Shown: positions 1-9,897 of the stretch, in pieces
Layout of the letters: each line of letters starts with the position of its first letter
How positions within the stretch are numbered: position 1 is the first letter of the stretch
Assembly: GCA_900320225.1 (NCBI GenBank)
Contig: ONRL01000005.1
Coordinates: 33,318 to 97,317, forward strand
Origin: an uncultured Lentisphaerota bacterium
GTDB lineage: Bacteria; Verrucomicrobiota; Kiritimatiellia; RFP12; UBA1067
Reading direction: 5' to 3'
DNA length: 64,000 bases
Made by a program: the position numbers and the translations under genes
Notes under the pieces: generated by a model
What the model was told of the DNA's origin: nothing
The model's input: only the letters and a program-made list of their open reading frames with translations
Databases searched by the model: none

Positions 1-518
1 ATGAACTTCGCGCATTCCGCCGGGGTCATGCCGTGGCAGAACGGAACGTTGAGCGGGGCGACGAACGAGGCGAAGGCCATGTCGCGCATCGGTCCGTCGA
101 TGATGCCGCCGAGGGGAACGGGGCGGTCCAGCACGGTGACGGCCACGCCGGCCTCCGCGCACGCCTCGAGCATGAGCTTGATCGTGGCGAGATAGGTGTA
201 GCAGCGCACGCCGATGTCCTGCAGGTCGATCACCACGCGGCCGAGTCCCTCCAGCATCTCCGGCGTGGGGCGGCGCACGTCGCCGTAGAGCGAATGGATG
301 GGGACGCCCCAGAACGGGTGGGGTTCGCCCTGGGTCTTCTCGCCGGCGGCGGCGAAGCCGAACCAGCCGTGTTCGGGCGAAAACAGGCATTTGAGAAGGG
401 AGCCGAACTCGTTGTTGAGGATGCCGGCGGTGGGCAGCGCCTCGCGCGAGAGAAGGCCGAACGGCTCGGGGCCGACGACGTTCAGGTGCTTGACCAGCGC
501 TTCGTATCCAATGGTCAT
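1..518 (-). CDS. DUF1343 / NamZ-like exo-beta-N-acetylmuramidase, 3' end cut by window edge
   Basis: About 172 N-terminal codons are present; the rest lies left of the window. The frame shows the family blocks FSPEHGWFG, SLYG, RRPTPEML, VIDLQDIGVRCYTY, VLDRPVPLGG and, at the cut end, HGMTPAE. These are typical of DUF1343 proteins, whose characterised members remove N-acetylmuramic acid from the non-reducing end of peptidoglycan fragments, so a wall-recycling role is likely. The ATG at 518 is chosen because AAAGGAG lies about 8 nt upstream on the minus strand; that site abuts the nnrD stop codon, so the two genes are probably one operon. No signal peptide is visible at this start (MTIGYEALVKHL), which would place this part in the cytoplasm unless a longer form exists. 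Confidence 0.8.
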   Translation of the reverse strand, partial: MTIGYEALVKHLNVVGPEPFGLLSREALPTAGILNNEFGSLLKCLFSPEHGWFGFAAAGEKTQGEPHPFWGVPIHSLYGDVRRPTPEMLEGLGRVVIDLQDIGVRCYTYLATIKLMLEACAEAGVAVTVLDRPVPLGGIIDGPMRDMAFASFVAPLNVPFCHGMTPAECAKF

Positions 519-530
519 GCGGGGACTCCT

Positions 531-1400
531 TTATCTTTCAAGCGCCACGCGAAGGGACGCGAGGGCGTGTGCGGTGTTGACGACGGACGGGTCGGCGGGC
601 GGGTCGGCGGAGACGAGCGCGTCGCTGGCGGCGGCGTGCAGCCAGACGGCGGCACAGGCGGCGAGGAACGCGGCGTCTGGATCGGGGATCGTCTTCGAGA
701 GGTACGCCCAACGCGCGGCGAGCGCGCCGGAAAGGAGGTCGCCCATGCCGCCGAGGGCCATGAAGGGGTTGCCGGCCGCACATTCAAACAGGTCCTCGCG
801 TCCGGGTGCGGCCACGAGCGTGTGGGGACCCTTGAGGACGACGGTGGCCTGGTAGCGGTCGGCGATGCGCCGGACGGCGGCGGGGCGGTCGGACTGGATC
901 TCCTCGGGCGTGCAGGCGAGGAGGCGGGCCGCCTCGCCTGCGTGGGGGGTGAGCACGAGGGTCTGGCTCTCGGCCTTCGTCGGGGCGTGCGGGCGGCTGG
1001 CGTACCACTTGGCGAGGATGCCGAGGGCGTCCGCGTCGAGCACGAAGCGTCCGGAGCTGCCGGAGAGGATGCGCGAGACGAGCATCTCGCTGTTCTGGGC
1101 GGTGCCGAGGCCCATGCCCATGGCGGTCACGTCCGCGCGCGGGGGCACGCACGCGGGCGTCTGCTTGGTGAAGGTGGCCTCGGGCACGAGCGCGCCGGCG
1201 GCGATGCGCGAGGCGTCCGGCACCACGAGCTGGACGAGTCCGGCGCCGGCCGCGCGTGCGCCGAGTCCGGCGATGACGGGCGCGTGGATGTAGTGTGCGG
1301 ATCCGCCGACGACGGTAACCGTGCCGGCCGTGTATTTATGCAGATCGGCCCGGCGTTTCGGGAACGCCGCGGCGAGCGAAGATGGCAAAGAGGGGCTCAT
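531..1400 (-). CDS. nnrD: ADP-dependent NAD(P)H-hydrate dehydratase
   Basis: A 289-residue protein of the YjeF C-terminal (ribokinase-like) family, which repairs hydrated NADH/NADPH using ADP. Visible motifs are TVVGGSAHYIHAPVIAGLGA near the N-terminus, LTPHAGEAARLL in the middle and GGMGDLLSGALAA near residue 235, the position of the family's usual GTGD-L-AG loop. The N-terminal epimerase domain found in fused YjeF proteins is absent. The ATG at 1400 is preferred over an upstream in-frame ATG at 1421 because the upstream one overlaps the -10 box; with this start the mRNA would be nearly leaderless. It is followed 12 nt later by the DUF1343 gene. Confidence 0.88.
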   Translation of the reverse strand: MSPSLPSSLAAAFPKRRADLHKYTAGTVTVVGGSAHYIHAPVIAGLGARAAGAGLVQLVVPDASRIAAGALVPEATFTKQTPACVPPRADVTAMGMGLGTAQNSEMLVSRILSGSSGRFVLDADALGILAKWYASRPHAPTKAESQTLVLTPHAGEAARLLACTPEEIQSDRPAAVRRIADRYQATVVLKGPHTLVAAPGREDLFECAAGNPFMALGGMGDLLSGALAARWAYLSKTIPDPDAAFLAACAAVWLHAAASDALVSADPPADPSVVNTAHALASLRVALER

Positions 1401-1409
1401 ACTGCCGCC

Positions 1410-1438
1410 ATTATACCACAACTGCCGCGCCCTGTTGA
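1410..1438 (-). promoter_or_regulatory. promoter of nnrD
   Basis: On the minus strand TCAACA (1438-1433), a 17-nt spacer and a perfect TATAAT (1415-1410) preceded by TGTGG, an extended -10 element. The nnrD ATG begins 9 nt past the -10 box, so the transcript has little or no leader. Confidence 0.65.
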
Positions 1439-1538
1439 CGGTCTTATGAAAAAAATATGAAATTCAGTATGGATTTTTCGTCTGCGATTTCGTAAACTAT
1501 GCGCTCACTTTTTAGACGGAAGAAGGAAAGCATAGATA

Positions 1539-4133
1539 ATGAGCAAGAAGCTTATGATCGTCGAGTCGCCGGCGAAGGCGAAGACAATCGGCAAGTACCT
1601 GGGCGGCGACTTCACGGTGATGTCGTCGGTCGGGCACGTGCGGGATCTGCCGAAGAAGGGACTCTCCATCAAGATCGAGCCGGTTGAAGGAGCCGAGGGC
1701 AGCTGGACGTTCACGCCGCGCTACGAGGTGTCGGTCGAGAAGAAGAAGGTCGTTGACGAGCTCCGCAAGGCGGCGCGTGCTGCGGACGAGGTGTATCTCG
1801 CGCCCGACCCCGACCGCGAGGGGGAGGCCATCGCGTGGCACCTGAGCCAGGTGCTGGAGGACGTGACGAAGGGCAAGCCCGTCCACCGCGTGACCTACAA
1901 CGAGATCACGAAGACCGCGGTGCGCGCGGCCGTGGAGAATCCCGGCGAGATCGACCTCGCCCGCGTGGACGCGCAGCAGGCGCGCCGCATCCTCGACCGC
2001 CTCGTGGGCTTCAAGGTGTCCCCGCTCCTCTGGAAGAATCTCCAGTACGGCTATTCGCTCTCGGCGGGCCGCGTGCAGTCGGCCGCGTTGCGGCTTCTCG
2101 TGGAGCGCGAGCGCGAGATCGCGGCGTTCAACCCCGTCGCGTACTGGGTGCTCGGCGTGGAGGCGTCGAAGGGCACGAAGGAGACCTCCTTCATCGCGAA
2201 GCTCGCGCGCCTCGACGACGCGAAGCCCGAGGTGCGCAGCCAGGAGCAGGCGGCCACGCTCGTGGACGACCTCGACGGCGCGGGCCTGCGCGTGGCGTAC
2301 GTGAAGCGGCAGCCGAAGACGCGCCACCCGTACCCGCCGTTCACCACCTCCACGCTGCAGCAGGCGGCGTCGAGCGTGTGCGGGTTCTCGCCCCACCGCA
2401 CGATGTCCATCGCCCAGAAGCTCTACGAGGCCGGTCTCATCACCTACATGCGAACGGACAGCGTGAACGTGGCGGCCGTGGCGCGCGAGGCGGCGAAGGA
2501 GCTGATCGTCTCCGAGTTCGGCGCGGCGTTCGTGCCGGAGAAACCCAACTTCTACAAGTCGAAGAGCGGTGCGCAGGAGGCCCACGAGGCCATCCGTCCC
2601 ACGGACGTGCGCCTGCACCCCGCCGAGGCCGGGCTGGACGCCGCGTCCACGAAGCTCTACGACCTCATCTGGCGTCGCTTCCTCGCTTCGCAGATGGCCG
2701 AGGCGCGCCTTGTGCAGACGACGGTGGGCCTGGATGCCGAGAAGGACGGCCTGCGCCATACCTACCTCTTCACGGCCTCCACGGCCACCGTTGAGTTCGA
2801 GGGCTTCCTCGCCGTGATGAAGGCCGCGCCGAAGAAGGCGAAGGCCGCCGAGGACGCGGACGAGGACAGCGACGAGGTGAAGTCCCTGCCGCCGCTCGCC
2901 GAGGGCGAGGCGCTCACGCCCGTCCGGTGGCTCTCGGACCGCAAGGAGACGAAGCCGCCGCCGCGCTACTCCGAGGCCTCCCTCGTGAAGGCTCTTGAGG
3001 AGAACGGCGTCGGCCGTCCGTCCACCTACGCGCAGACCATTGAGGTGCTCGTGGACCGCCAGTACGCGACGCGCGAGGCGCGCCAGCTCGTGCCGACGCC
3101 GCGCGGCATGGACGTGAACGACTGGCTTGTGAAGAAGATCGAGCCGCTGTTCAACGTGGGCTACACTGCCCAGATGGAGGGCGAGCTCGACAAGGTGGAG
3201 GAGGGCGCGGAGCGCGGCAACGACATGCTCTCTGGTTTCTACCGCCAGTTCACCGCCTGGGTGCGCGACGCGCAGGAGCCGCCGCCGCCCACGGAGAAGT
3301 TCACCGCGCTCTTCAAGCTGCTCGACGAGGTGAAGACGTGGCGTCCGCCGATGACCATCGGCAAGCGCACTTTCGGCGACCGCGAGTTCGTGGAGTCCGT
3401 GCGCCAGCAGCTCGCCGAGGGCAAGATGCCCGTTTCCGAGAAACAGCTCCAGGCGCTCGTCAAGGTGGCCGTGGCCTATCGCGACCAGATCCGCGACGGC
3501 GAAATGCGCCTCGTGGACCTCGGCTACGGCCCGGAGATCGACCGCGTGAAGAACGCGCCGTCGGACGAGCTCGTCAAGTGGTGCTTCCAGACGATTGACC
3601 GAATCGGCGGCCTCACGAAGAACCCGTTCCTCAACTCCCTGCGCGAACAGGTGGACCGCGGCCGCGTGCTGTCGGCGAAGCAGTTCGCCATCCTCGCGCG
3701 CAGCGTGGGCGAGAACGCCGGCGCGCTCGACGACGCCGACCAGGTGCGTGCGCGCCTCGCGCCCTACGTGCCGGGCGGGTTCGAGATCGCGCCCGTGGAC
3801 CCCGCCGTGCCCGACCTCCTCGCGCTGCTCGAGACCGTCAAGGAGTGGAAGGAGCCCGTGCGCCGCGGCCGCCGCGTCTACAACGACCACGAGTTCGTTT
3901 CGTCTCTTCGCGACCAGTACGCCCGCCGCAGCTCGCTCTCGCCGCGCCAGGTGCTCGCGCTCCGCCGCGTGTGCGTGAACTACCGCGAGCAGATTCCCAC
4001 GTTCGAGGAGGTCGCCGACCGCCTCGGTCTCCGGGACCTGCCGCAGCACGAGAAGGCCTCGAGCGCCGAGAAGGACGCCAAGGCGGCCGCCCGTGCCGAG
4101 AGGAAGAAAGCGAGGGGCGCACGTCGCTCCTGA
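1539..4133 (+). CDS. topA: DNA topoisomerase I with a non-zinc C-terminal repeat domain
   Basis: An 864-residue type IA topoisomerase that relaxes negative supercoils. The Toprim start MIVESPAKAKTIGKYL and acidic triad PDPDREGEAIAWHL are present, as is the active-site tyrosine in ITYMRTDS (about Y303). Catalytic domains run to about residue 580. In place of the usual C4 zinc ribbons there are three related segments at about 588-647, 681-735 and 756-820, each with a K-W/L pattern, an F-(V/L)-x-S(V/L)R core and a helix with S-x-(K/R)Q; no CxxC pairs occur there. The tail is Lys/Arg/Ala-rich. A GAAGGAAAG site lies about 12 nt before the ATG, and a TAAACT box at 1493-1498 may be the -10. XerC/D follows with no gap. 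Confidence 0.93.
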   Translation: MSKKLMIVESPAKAKTIGKYLGGDFTVMSSVGHVRDLPKKGLSIKIEPVEGAEGSWTFTPRYEVSVEKKKVVDELRKAARAADEVYLAPDPDREGEAIAWHLSQVLEDVTKGKPVHRVTYNEITKTAVRAAVENPGEIDLARVDAQQARRILDRLVGFKVSPLLWKNLQYGYSLSAGRVQSAALRLLVEREREIAAFNPVAYWVLGVEASKGTKETSFIAKLARLDDAKPEVRSQEQAATLVDDLDGAGLRVAYVKRQPKTRHPYPPFTTSTLQQAASSVCGFSPHRTMSIAQKLYEAGLITYMRTDSVNVAAVAREAAKELIVSEFGAAFVPEKPNFYKSKSGAQEAHEAIRPTDVRLHPAEAGLDAASTKLYDLIWRRFLASQMAEARLVQTTVGLDAEKDGLRHTYLFTASTATVEFEGFLAVMKAAPKKAKAAEDADEDSDEVKSLPPLAEGEALTPVRWLSDRKETKPPPRYSEASLVKALEENGVGRPSTYAQTIEVLVDRQYATREARQLVPTPRGMDVNDWLVKKIEPLFNVGYTAQMEGELDKVEEGAERGNDMLSGFYRQFTAWVRDAQEPPPPTEKFTALFKLLDEVKTWRPPMTIGKRTFGDREFVESVRQQLAEGKMPVSEKQLQALVKVAVAYRDQIRDGEMRLVDLGYGPEIDRVKNAPSDELVKWCFQTIDRIGGLTKNPFLNSLREQVDRGRVLSAKQFAILARSVGENAGALDDADQVRARLAPYVPGGFEIAPVDPAVPDLLALLETVKEWKEPVRRGRRVYNDHEFVSSLRDQYARRSSLSPRQVLALRRVCVNYREQIPTFEEVADRLGLRDLPQHEKASSAEKDAKAAARAERKKARGARRS

Positions 4134-4162
4134 CGAATCCCGCCGCCCACGGCGACGCCGCC

Positions 4163-5098
4163 GTGGGGCGCTTCCGTACGTTCCTGCTTGGCGAGCGGAA
4201 CGCATCGGAGCGCACCGTGTCGAACTACGAGATGGACATCGCGCAGTTCGCCGCGTTCCGCTGGGGGATGGAAGCCGCCGCGCCGTTTGACTGGGCGTCC
4301 GCCACGTCGGACGACGCCCGGCGCTTCCTCATGGCGTTCGCGCGCGAGGAGGCCCACGCCACGACCACGCGCCGCAAACTCGCCTCCCTGCGCTCCTTCT
4401 TCCGCTACCTCGTGCGTGAGGGGGCGTGCGCCGCCAATCCCTTCGCCGGACTGCGCGGTCCCAAGTTGCCCAAGCCGCTCCCGAAGGTGCTCTCCCAGGA
4501 GGAGGTGAAGCGATTCCTCTCCGCGCCCGGGCAGGAACTCGCGCGTCGCCAGAAGGAACGCGGCGAGGTGTCTCCCCAGGAGGCGTACGCCTATGCCCGC
4601 GACACCGCACTTTTCGAGACGCTCTACTCGACGGGCTGTCGTATCTCGGAGGCCGTGTCGCTCACGTGGGGGCAGATCAACTTCGAGACCGGCGGCGTGA
4701 TCGTGACCGGCAAGGGGTCGAAGCAGCGCCTCTGCATCCTCGGCAAGCCCGCGCGCAAGGCGCTCCGGACGCTCCGCGCGGCGGCCGACGAGCTCTTCTC
4801 GGACGGCGGCGCGCCCGCCACGAACGTGTTCCTCAACGAACGCGGCGCCGTGTTCCGTCCGCGCGAGGCCCAGCGCCGCATGAAGAAGTGGCTCGCCGCC
4901 GCCGACCTGCCCGCCGACCTCACGCCGCACAAGCTTCGCCACAGCTTCGCCACGCACCTCCTCGACGCCGGCGCCGACCTGCGCAGCGTCCAGGAAATGC
5001 TCGGACACGCCTCCCTCGCCACCACGCAGATCTACACGCACGTCTCCGTGGAGCACCTCAAGGACGAGTACATGAAGGCCCATCCGCGCGCCCAGTGA
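4163..5098 (+). CDS. tyrosine recombinase XerC/XerD family
   Basis: A 311-residue site-specific recombinase, the length expected for XerC or XerD, which resolve chromosome dimers at dif. The N-terminal SAM-like core-binding domain is followed by the catalytic set: Arg in GCRISEAVSL, Lys in TGKGSKQR, HKLRHSFATHLL (HxxR), the LGHASLATTQIYTHV block and the nucleophile at about Y291. No ATG lies in frame near the N-terminus; GTG at 4163 gives a normal family length, while the frame is open further upstream into topA. It begins about 30 nt after the topA stop and is probably cotranscribed. A single Xer gene is seen here, so XerC and XerD cannot be told apart. Confidence 0.88.
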   Translation: MGRFRTFLLGERNASERTVSNYEMDIAQFAAFRWGMEAAAPFDWASATSDDARRFLMAFAREEAHATTTRRKLASLRSFFRYLVREGACAANPFAGLRGPKLPKPLPKVLSQEEVKRFLSAPGQELARRQKERGEVSPQEAYAYARDTALFETLYSTGCRISEAVSLTWGQINFETGGVIVTGKGSKQRLCILGKPARKALRTLRAAADELFSDGGAPATNVFLNERGAVFRPREAQRRMKKWLAAADLPADLTPHKLRHSFATHLLDAGADLRSVQEMLGHASLATTQIYTHVSVEHLKDEYMKAHPRAQ

Positions 5099-5112
5099 GC
5101 GGATACGTTCTC

Positions 5113-5133
5113 CATACATTTTGCATACATTTT
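5113..5133 (+). repeat. 10-bp direct repeat CATACATTTT x2
   Basis: Two copies of CATACATTTT, 5113-5122 and 5124-5133, separated by one G, lie between the Xer stop and comM. Spacing of 11 bp puts them on the same helix face, as for a regulator site, but no regulator is identified. Confidence 0.4.
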
Positions 5134-5173
5134 CGATACCGCCGACGTGCGGTTCTTTTGACAGTTTCCCCTC

Positions 5174-5203
5174 TTGTCTGCCGCGGCACGCGCATGGTAT
5201 CCT
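5174..5203 (+). promoter_or_regulatory. likely promoter of comM
   Basis: TTGTCT (5174-5179), an 18-nt spacer and TATCCT (5198-5203) preceded by TGG (extended -10). A start near 5210 would give a leader of about 43 nt before the comM ATG. Confidence 0.45.
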
Positions 5204-5252
5204 TTTCGCGTGGACGGCGAATCAGGACGCTGCCCCGTGAGAGGAACATGCC

Positions 5253-6788
5253 ATGCTTGCAAAATGTCATTCGGGCGCCGTGTACGGCGTGGACGCGCAG
5301 ACTGTCGAGATCGAGGTCTGCGCATCCGACGGCGCGCCGCAGTTCACGATGGTCGGCCTGCCCGACCAGGCGGTGAAGGAGGCGAAGGACCGCGTGTCGA
5401 CCGCGATCGGCAACTCGGGCTTCAAGAAGATCGAGTCGAACATCACGGTGAACCTCGCGCCGGCCGACGTGCGGAAGGAGGGTCCGATCTACGACCTGCC
5501 AATCGCCGTCACCCTCCTCGCCGCCACGAACAAGGTGAAGGCGCCGGAGCTTTCCGACTACGCCCTCGCCGGGGAACTTGCCCTCTCGGGCGACGTGCGG
5601 CGCGTGCGGGGCATCCTGCCGATCGTGCTCGAGATGCGCCGCATCGGGAAGCGGGGCATCCTCGTGCCGGAGGAGAACGCGGACGAGGCGTCCGTCGTGG
5701 ACGGCATCGACGTGTATCCCGTCCGTAGCCTGCGCGAGGCCGTGGACTTCCTCTCCGGCGCGTTTCCGCTCACCCCGGTGCGCACGGACCTCGCCGCGTG
5801 CGTGGCCGCGAACCGCGATTCGGGTGACGACTTCGCCGACGTGAAGGGCCAGGACGGCGCAAAGCGCGCAATCGAGGTGGCGGTGGCGGGCGGGCACAAC
5901 CTGCTGATGGTGGGATCGCCCGGCGCGGGCAAGACGATGCTCGCGCGGCGGATTCCGTCCATCCTGCCGCCCCTCACGCCGGAGGAGGCGCTGGAAGTGA
6001 CGCGCATCCATTCCGTAGCCGGCGTACTGAAGGCGCGCGAGTCGCTCGTGGTGCGCCGTCCGTTCCGCGCGCCACACCACACGGTGTCGGACGCGGGCTT
6101 ACTCGGCGGCGGCACGCACCCCGTGCCCGGCGAGGTGTCGCTCGCACACCGCGGCGTGCTGTTTCTTGATGAATTCCCCGAGTTCCGACGTAACGTGCTG
6201 GAGGTGATGCGCCAGCCGCTTGAGGACGGCCATGTGGCTATCTCGCGCGTGTCGGCGGCGTGCGACTTCCCGTCCCGCTTCATGCTCGTGGCCGCGATGA
6301 ACCCCTGTCCGTGCGGCTACGCCGACGACCCGAAACACGCCTGCCGCTGCACGCAGCGCCAGATCGCCGCGTACCGCGCGAAGATATCGGGTCCGCTCCT
6401 CGACCGCATCGACATCCAGATCGCGCTCCCGCCCGTCCCGTTCCGCGAGATCGTGGACCTGCCCGCCGGCGAGCCGTCCGCCGCCATCCGCGCGCGCGTG
6501 GTCGCCGCGCGGGAGATCCAGAAACAGCGGTTCGCCGGTCTGCGCGGCATCCACTGCAACGCGGAGATTCCGGCGCGCGACCTGCCGCGTTTCTGTCGGC
6601 TCGACGCCGCCGCGCAGGAGGAGATGCGCCTCATGCTCGCGCAGCTCGACCTCTCCGCGCGCGCCTACGACCGTGTGCTGAAGGTGGCCCGCACGATCGC
6701 CGATCTCGCCGGCTCGCCGAACGTCACGGCGGAACACGTGGGCGAGGCCTCGACGTTCCGCGAACTCGACCGCACGTACTGGGACTGA
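5253..6788 (+). CDS. comM: ComM / YifB family Mg-chelatase-like AAA+ ATPase
   Basis: A 511-residue protein with the family's three parts: an N-terminal ChlI/Lon-protease-like fold, a central AAA+ module with Walker A GSPGAGKTMLARR (about residues 222-234) and Walker B LFLDEFPEF, and a C-terminal Mg-chelatase domain with MNPCPCGY and a helical end. ComM is a hexameric helicase that promotes branch migration of incoming DNA during natural transformation. GAGAGG lies just before the ATG at 5253. comEC follows 3 nt after the stop, so two transformation genes form one operon, which supports a role in DNA uptake rather than metal chelation. Confidence 0.92.
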   Translation: MLAKCHSGAVYGVDAQTVEIEVCASDGAPQFTMVGLPDQAVKEAKDRVSTAIGNSGFKKIESNITVNLAPADVRKEGPIYDLPIAVTLLAATNKVKAPELSDYALAGELALSGDVRRVRGILPIVLEMRRIGKRGILVPEENADEASVVDGIDVYPVRSLREAVDFLSGAFPLTPVRTDLAACVAANRDSGDDFADVKGQDGAKRAIEVAVAGGHNLLMVGSPGAGKTMLARRIPSILPPLTPEEALEVTRIHSVAGVLKARESLVVRRPFRAPHHTVSDAGLLGGGTHPVPGEVSLAHRGVLFLDEFPEFRRNVLEVMRQPLEDGHVAISRVSAACDFPSRFMLVAAMNPCPCGYADDPKHACRCTQRQIAAYRAKISGPLLDRIDIQIALPPVPFREIVDLPAGEPSAAIRARVVAAREIQKQRFAGLRGIHCNAEIPARDLPRFCRLDAAAQEEMRLMLAQLDLSARAYDRVLKVARTIADLAGSPNVTAEHVGEASTFRELDRTYWD

Positions 6789-6791
6789 CCC

Positions 6792-8423
6792 GTGCCGTTC
6801 TTCGTGGGAAGCCGCGATGCGTGTCGTCTCGCGGTGCGCACGGTGGTGCTCATCGCCGGCGCGTGCACAGCATTTGCGATACCCGCGTGCGCGGGACTGT
6901 GGCCGCACTTCGCCTACCTTGCCGTCGTCGTGTTTCTCGCGGCGTGGGGATGGGGCGCGCGCGGACTGCTTCTGCCCGCACTGTTCGTGTTGGGGGCGCT
7001 GGTGGCGTTCCGGGCGGACGACGCGCGTGCACGCATCCTCGCATCGAATGCGCGCCTCGGCGGCGAACGGCCCGTGCTTGAACTTGAGGTGGAAGGGGAT
7101 GTGGTGGAGTGGACGCGGAAGCGTGACGATGCGCCGCTTGTTTCGTTTGCCTCGCACGTGGGGCCGCTACCGCTGCGCGTCGTGTTGCCGCGTCCGACAG
7201 AAGGCCTGCCGCAGATCGGCGAGACGTGGCGTTGCCCGGGTTGGATTTCCCACAAGCCACCACACGAAAATCGCTTCGCGCGCCGCACCCTCTGGGTATC
7301 CGGGGAGGGACGCGCTGCTGCGCGTCAGCAAGGGGAAAAAAGCGCTCCTGCACGTCCGTCCGCCACGCGCGTGGCCCCTGCGCCCACGTACTCCCCCGCC
7401 GTCGTCTATGCCGCCTGCGCCGAGGAATTGGGGCTTCGCGCGCGCGTGGGACTCGACTGGTGCGCCGAGCTGGCGGGATTCAACCAGGCGATTCTCCTCG
7501 GAAGTCGCGGCGGGCTCACGCGCGAGCGGCGTGCCCTGTTCGCGGCGGCGGGTACGATCCACGTGTTTGCGATCTCGGGTCTGCACGTGATGGTGGTGGC
7601 GGGACTCATCACGGGATTGCTTCGGCGTTTCGACGTGTCGCTCCGTGCGCGCGGGCTGGTGGCGGTGCCGCTGCTTGTTGCGTACACGTTACTCACGGGA
7701 GCGCGTCCGAGCGCGGTGCGCGCGGCCCTGATGGCGGCGCTCTGGTTCCTGGCACCGGTGTTCGGACGCCGCCCCGATCCGCTTGCGGCCTGGTCGGTCA
7801 CGGCGTTTGCGGTGTACCTGTTCCACCCCGAACGGCTGTTTGACGTGGGGTGTACGTTGTCGTTCGCGGTGATGTTCGGGATCGTGTTGTGGATCGACGG
7901 CACGCGGTATCTCGTCTCGCCGTTGCCGGGCGAAGCGGAGGCGGGATGGCGGAGGATGGATTGGAAGGCGAAACTCCGTCGCAAGGTGGGGGCTTTTGCG
8001 CAGGCGATGGGCGTGTCGTTTGCGGCATGGGTGGCGAGCGTGCCGGTCACGGCGTGCGTGTTCGGTCGGTTCACGGTGGGCGGGCTTGTGGCGAACGTCG
8101 TCCTTGTCGTCTGCGCGAAATGGATGGTGACCGCCGGCGTGACCGGACTTGTGGCGAGCTTCGTCTGTCTGCCGCTCGGCGCGATTTGCAACAACGCGAC
8201 GGCGGCGCTGACGGGCGTGATGGTGCTGGCGTCCGAGCGGGTGGCATCATGGCCATGGGCGAGCGTGGAGGTGCGTCCGTGGGGTGCGTGGGCGTGCCTC
8301 GCGTGGTATGTTGCCTGGGGCGCGCTCTTCGCCGTCCTCTGCCGCTTCTGGCCCCGCCGCGTACCGTTCCCCCGCGCCTGGTGGTCTCTCACGCAAACGA
8401 AAATCCATGATTTTGGCAATTGA
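6792..8423 (+). CDS. comEC: ComEC/Rec2 family DNA-uptake channel, short form
   Basis: A 543-residue polytopic membrane protein with a GTG start 3 nt after comM. The N-terminal DUF4131-like part has several hydrophobic segments, then a small soluble region, then the competence domain with the signature HVFAISGLHVMVVAG and the conserved GARPSAVRAALMAALW. ComEC carries single-stranded DNA across the inner membrane. Longer homologues end in a metallo-beta-lactamase-like domain; this protein stops after the membrane domain, so that part is absent here. The stop codon overlaps the -35 box of the tRNA promoter downstream. Confidence 0.88.
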   Translation: MPFFVGSRDACRLAVRTVVLIAGACTAFAIPACAGLWPHFAYLAVVVFLAAWGWGARGLLLPALFVLGALVAFRADDARARILASNARLGGERPVLELEVEGDVVEWTRKRDDAPLVSFASHVGPLPLRVVLPRPTEGLPQIGETWRCPGWISHKPPHENRFARRTLWVSGEGRAAARQQGEKSAPARPSATRVAPAPTYSPAVVYAACAEELGLRARVGLDWCAELAGFNQAILLGSRGGLTRERRALFAAAGTIHVFAISGLHVMVVAGLITGLLRRFDVSLRARGLVAVPLLVAYTLLTGARPSAVRAALMAALWFLAPVFGRRPDPLAAWSVTAFAVYLFHPERLFDVGCTLSFAVMFGIVLWIDGTRYLVSPLPGEAEAGWRRMDWKAKLRRKVGAFAQAMGVSFAAWVASVPVTACVFGRFTVGGLVANVVLVVCAKWMVTAGVTGLVASFVCLPLGAICNNATAALTGVMVLASERVASWPWASVEVRPWGAWACLAWYVAWGALFAVLCRFWPRRVPFPRAWWSLTQTKIHDFGN

Positions 8424-8448
8424 CCGGGTAAGGGTGTTTTGCTATACT
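8420..8448 (+). promoter_or_regulatory. sigma70-type promoter of tRNA-Val and eno
   Basis: TTGACC (8420-8425), a 17-nt spacer and TATACT (8443-8448), close to the sigma70 consensus. It lies 13 nt before the mature tRNA and overlaps the comEC stop. Confidence 0.8.
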
Positions 8449-8461
8449 ATCCGTCGTTTCC

Positions 8462-9747
<1,286 letters not shown>

Positions 9748-9778
9748 AGTAACCGAGCCCATGCACAGCATGGCATGT

Positions 9779-9820
9779 CCGCCCGTCGAAGCTCGTCTTT
9801 GACGGGCGGTTCGCTTTTTA
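9779..9820 (+). terminator. rho-independent terminator after eno
   Basis: CCGCCCGTC (9779-9787) pairs perfectly with GACGGGCGG (9801-9809) across a 13-nt loop, followed by a T-rich stretch. It closes the tRNA-Val/eno unit. Confidence 0.85.
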
Positions 9821-9897
9821 TTCCGCTTTCAGATCTGCGCCGTTCAACTTTGGCTGAGTTTTTGGTAAACTATTTACCGATTACGATTTGCTTTCCC

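Noticed and set aside
3845..4162. Longer N-terminus for the Xer recombinase reaching into topA
   Set aside because: It would overlap topA by nearly 290 nt and encode unrelated proline/arginine-rich sequence; GTG 4163 gives normal family length.
1512..4205. Long minus-strand open frame opposite topA
   Set aside because: Same compositional shadow effect; topA motifs on the plus strand explain the region fully.
5101..5252. Gap before comM examined for a riboswitch or small RNA
   Set aside because: Only a promoter-like pair and a 10-bp direct repeat are seen; no stable hairpin or known aptamer pattern.
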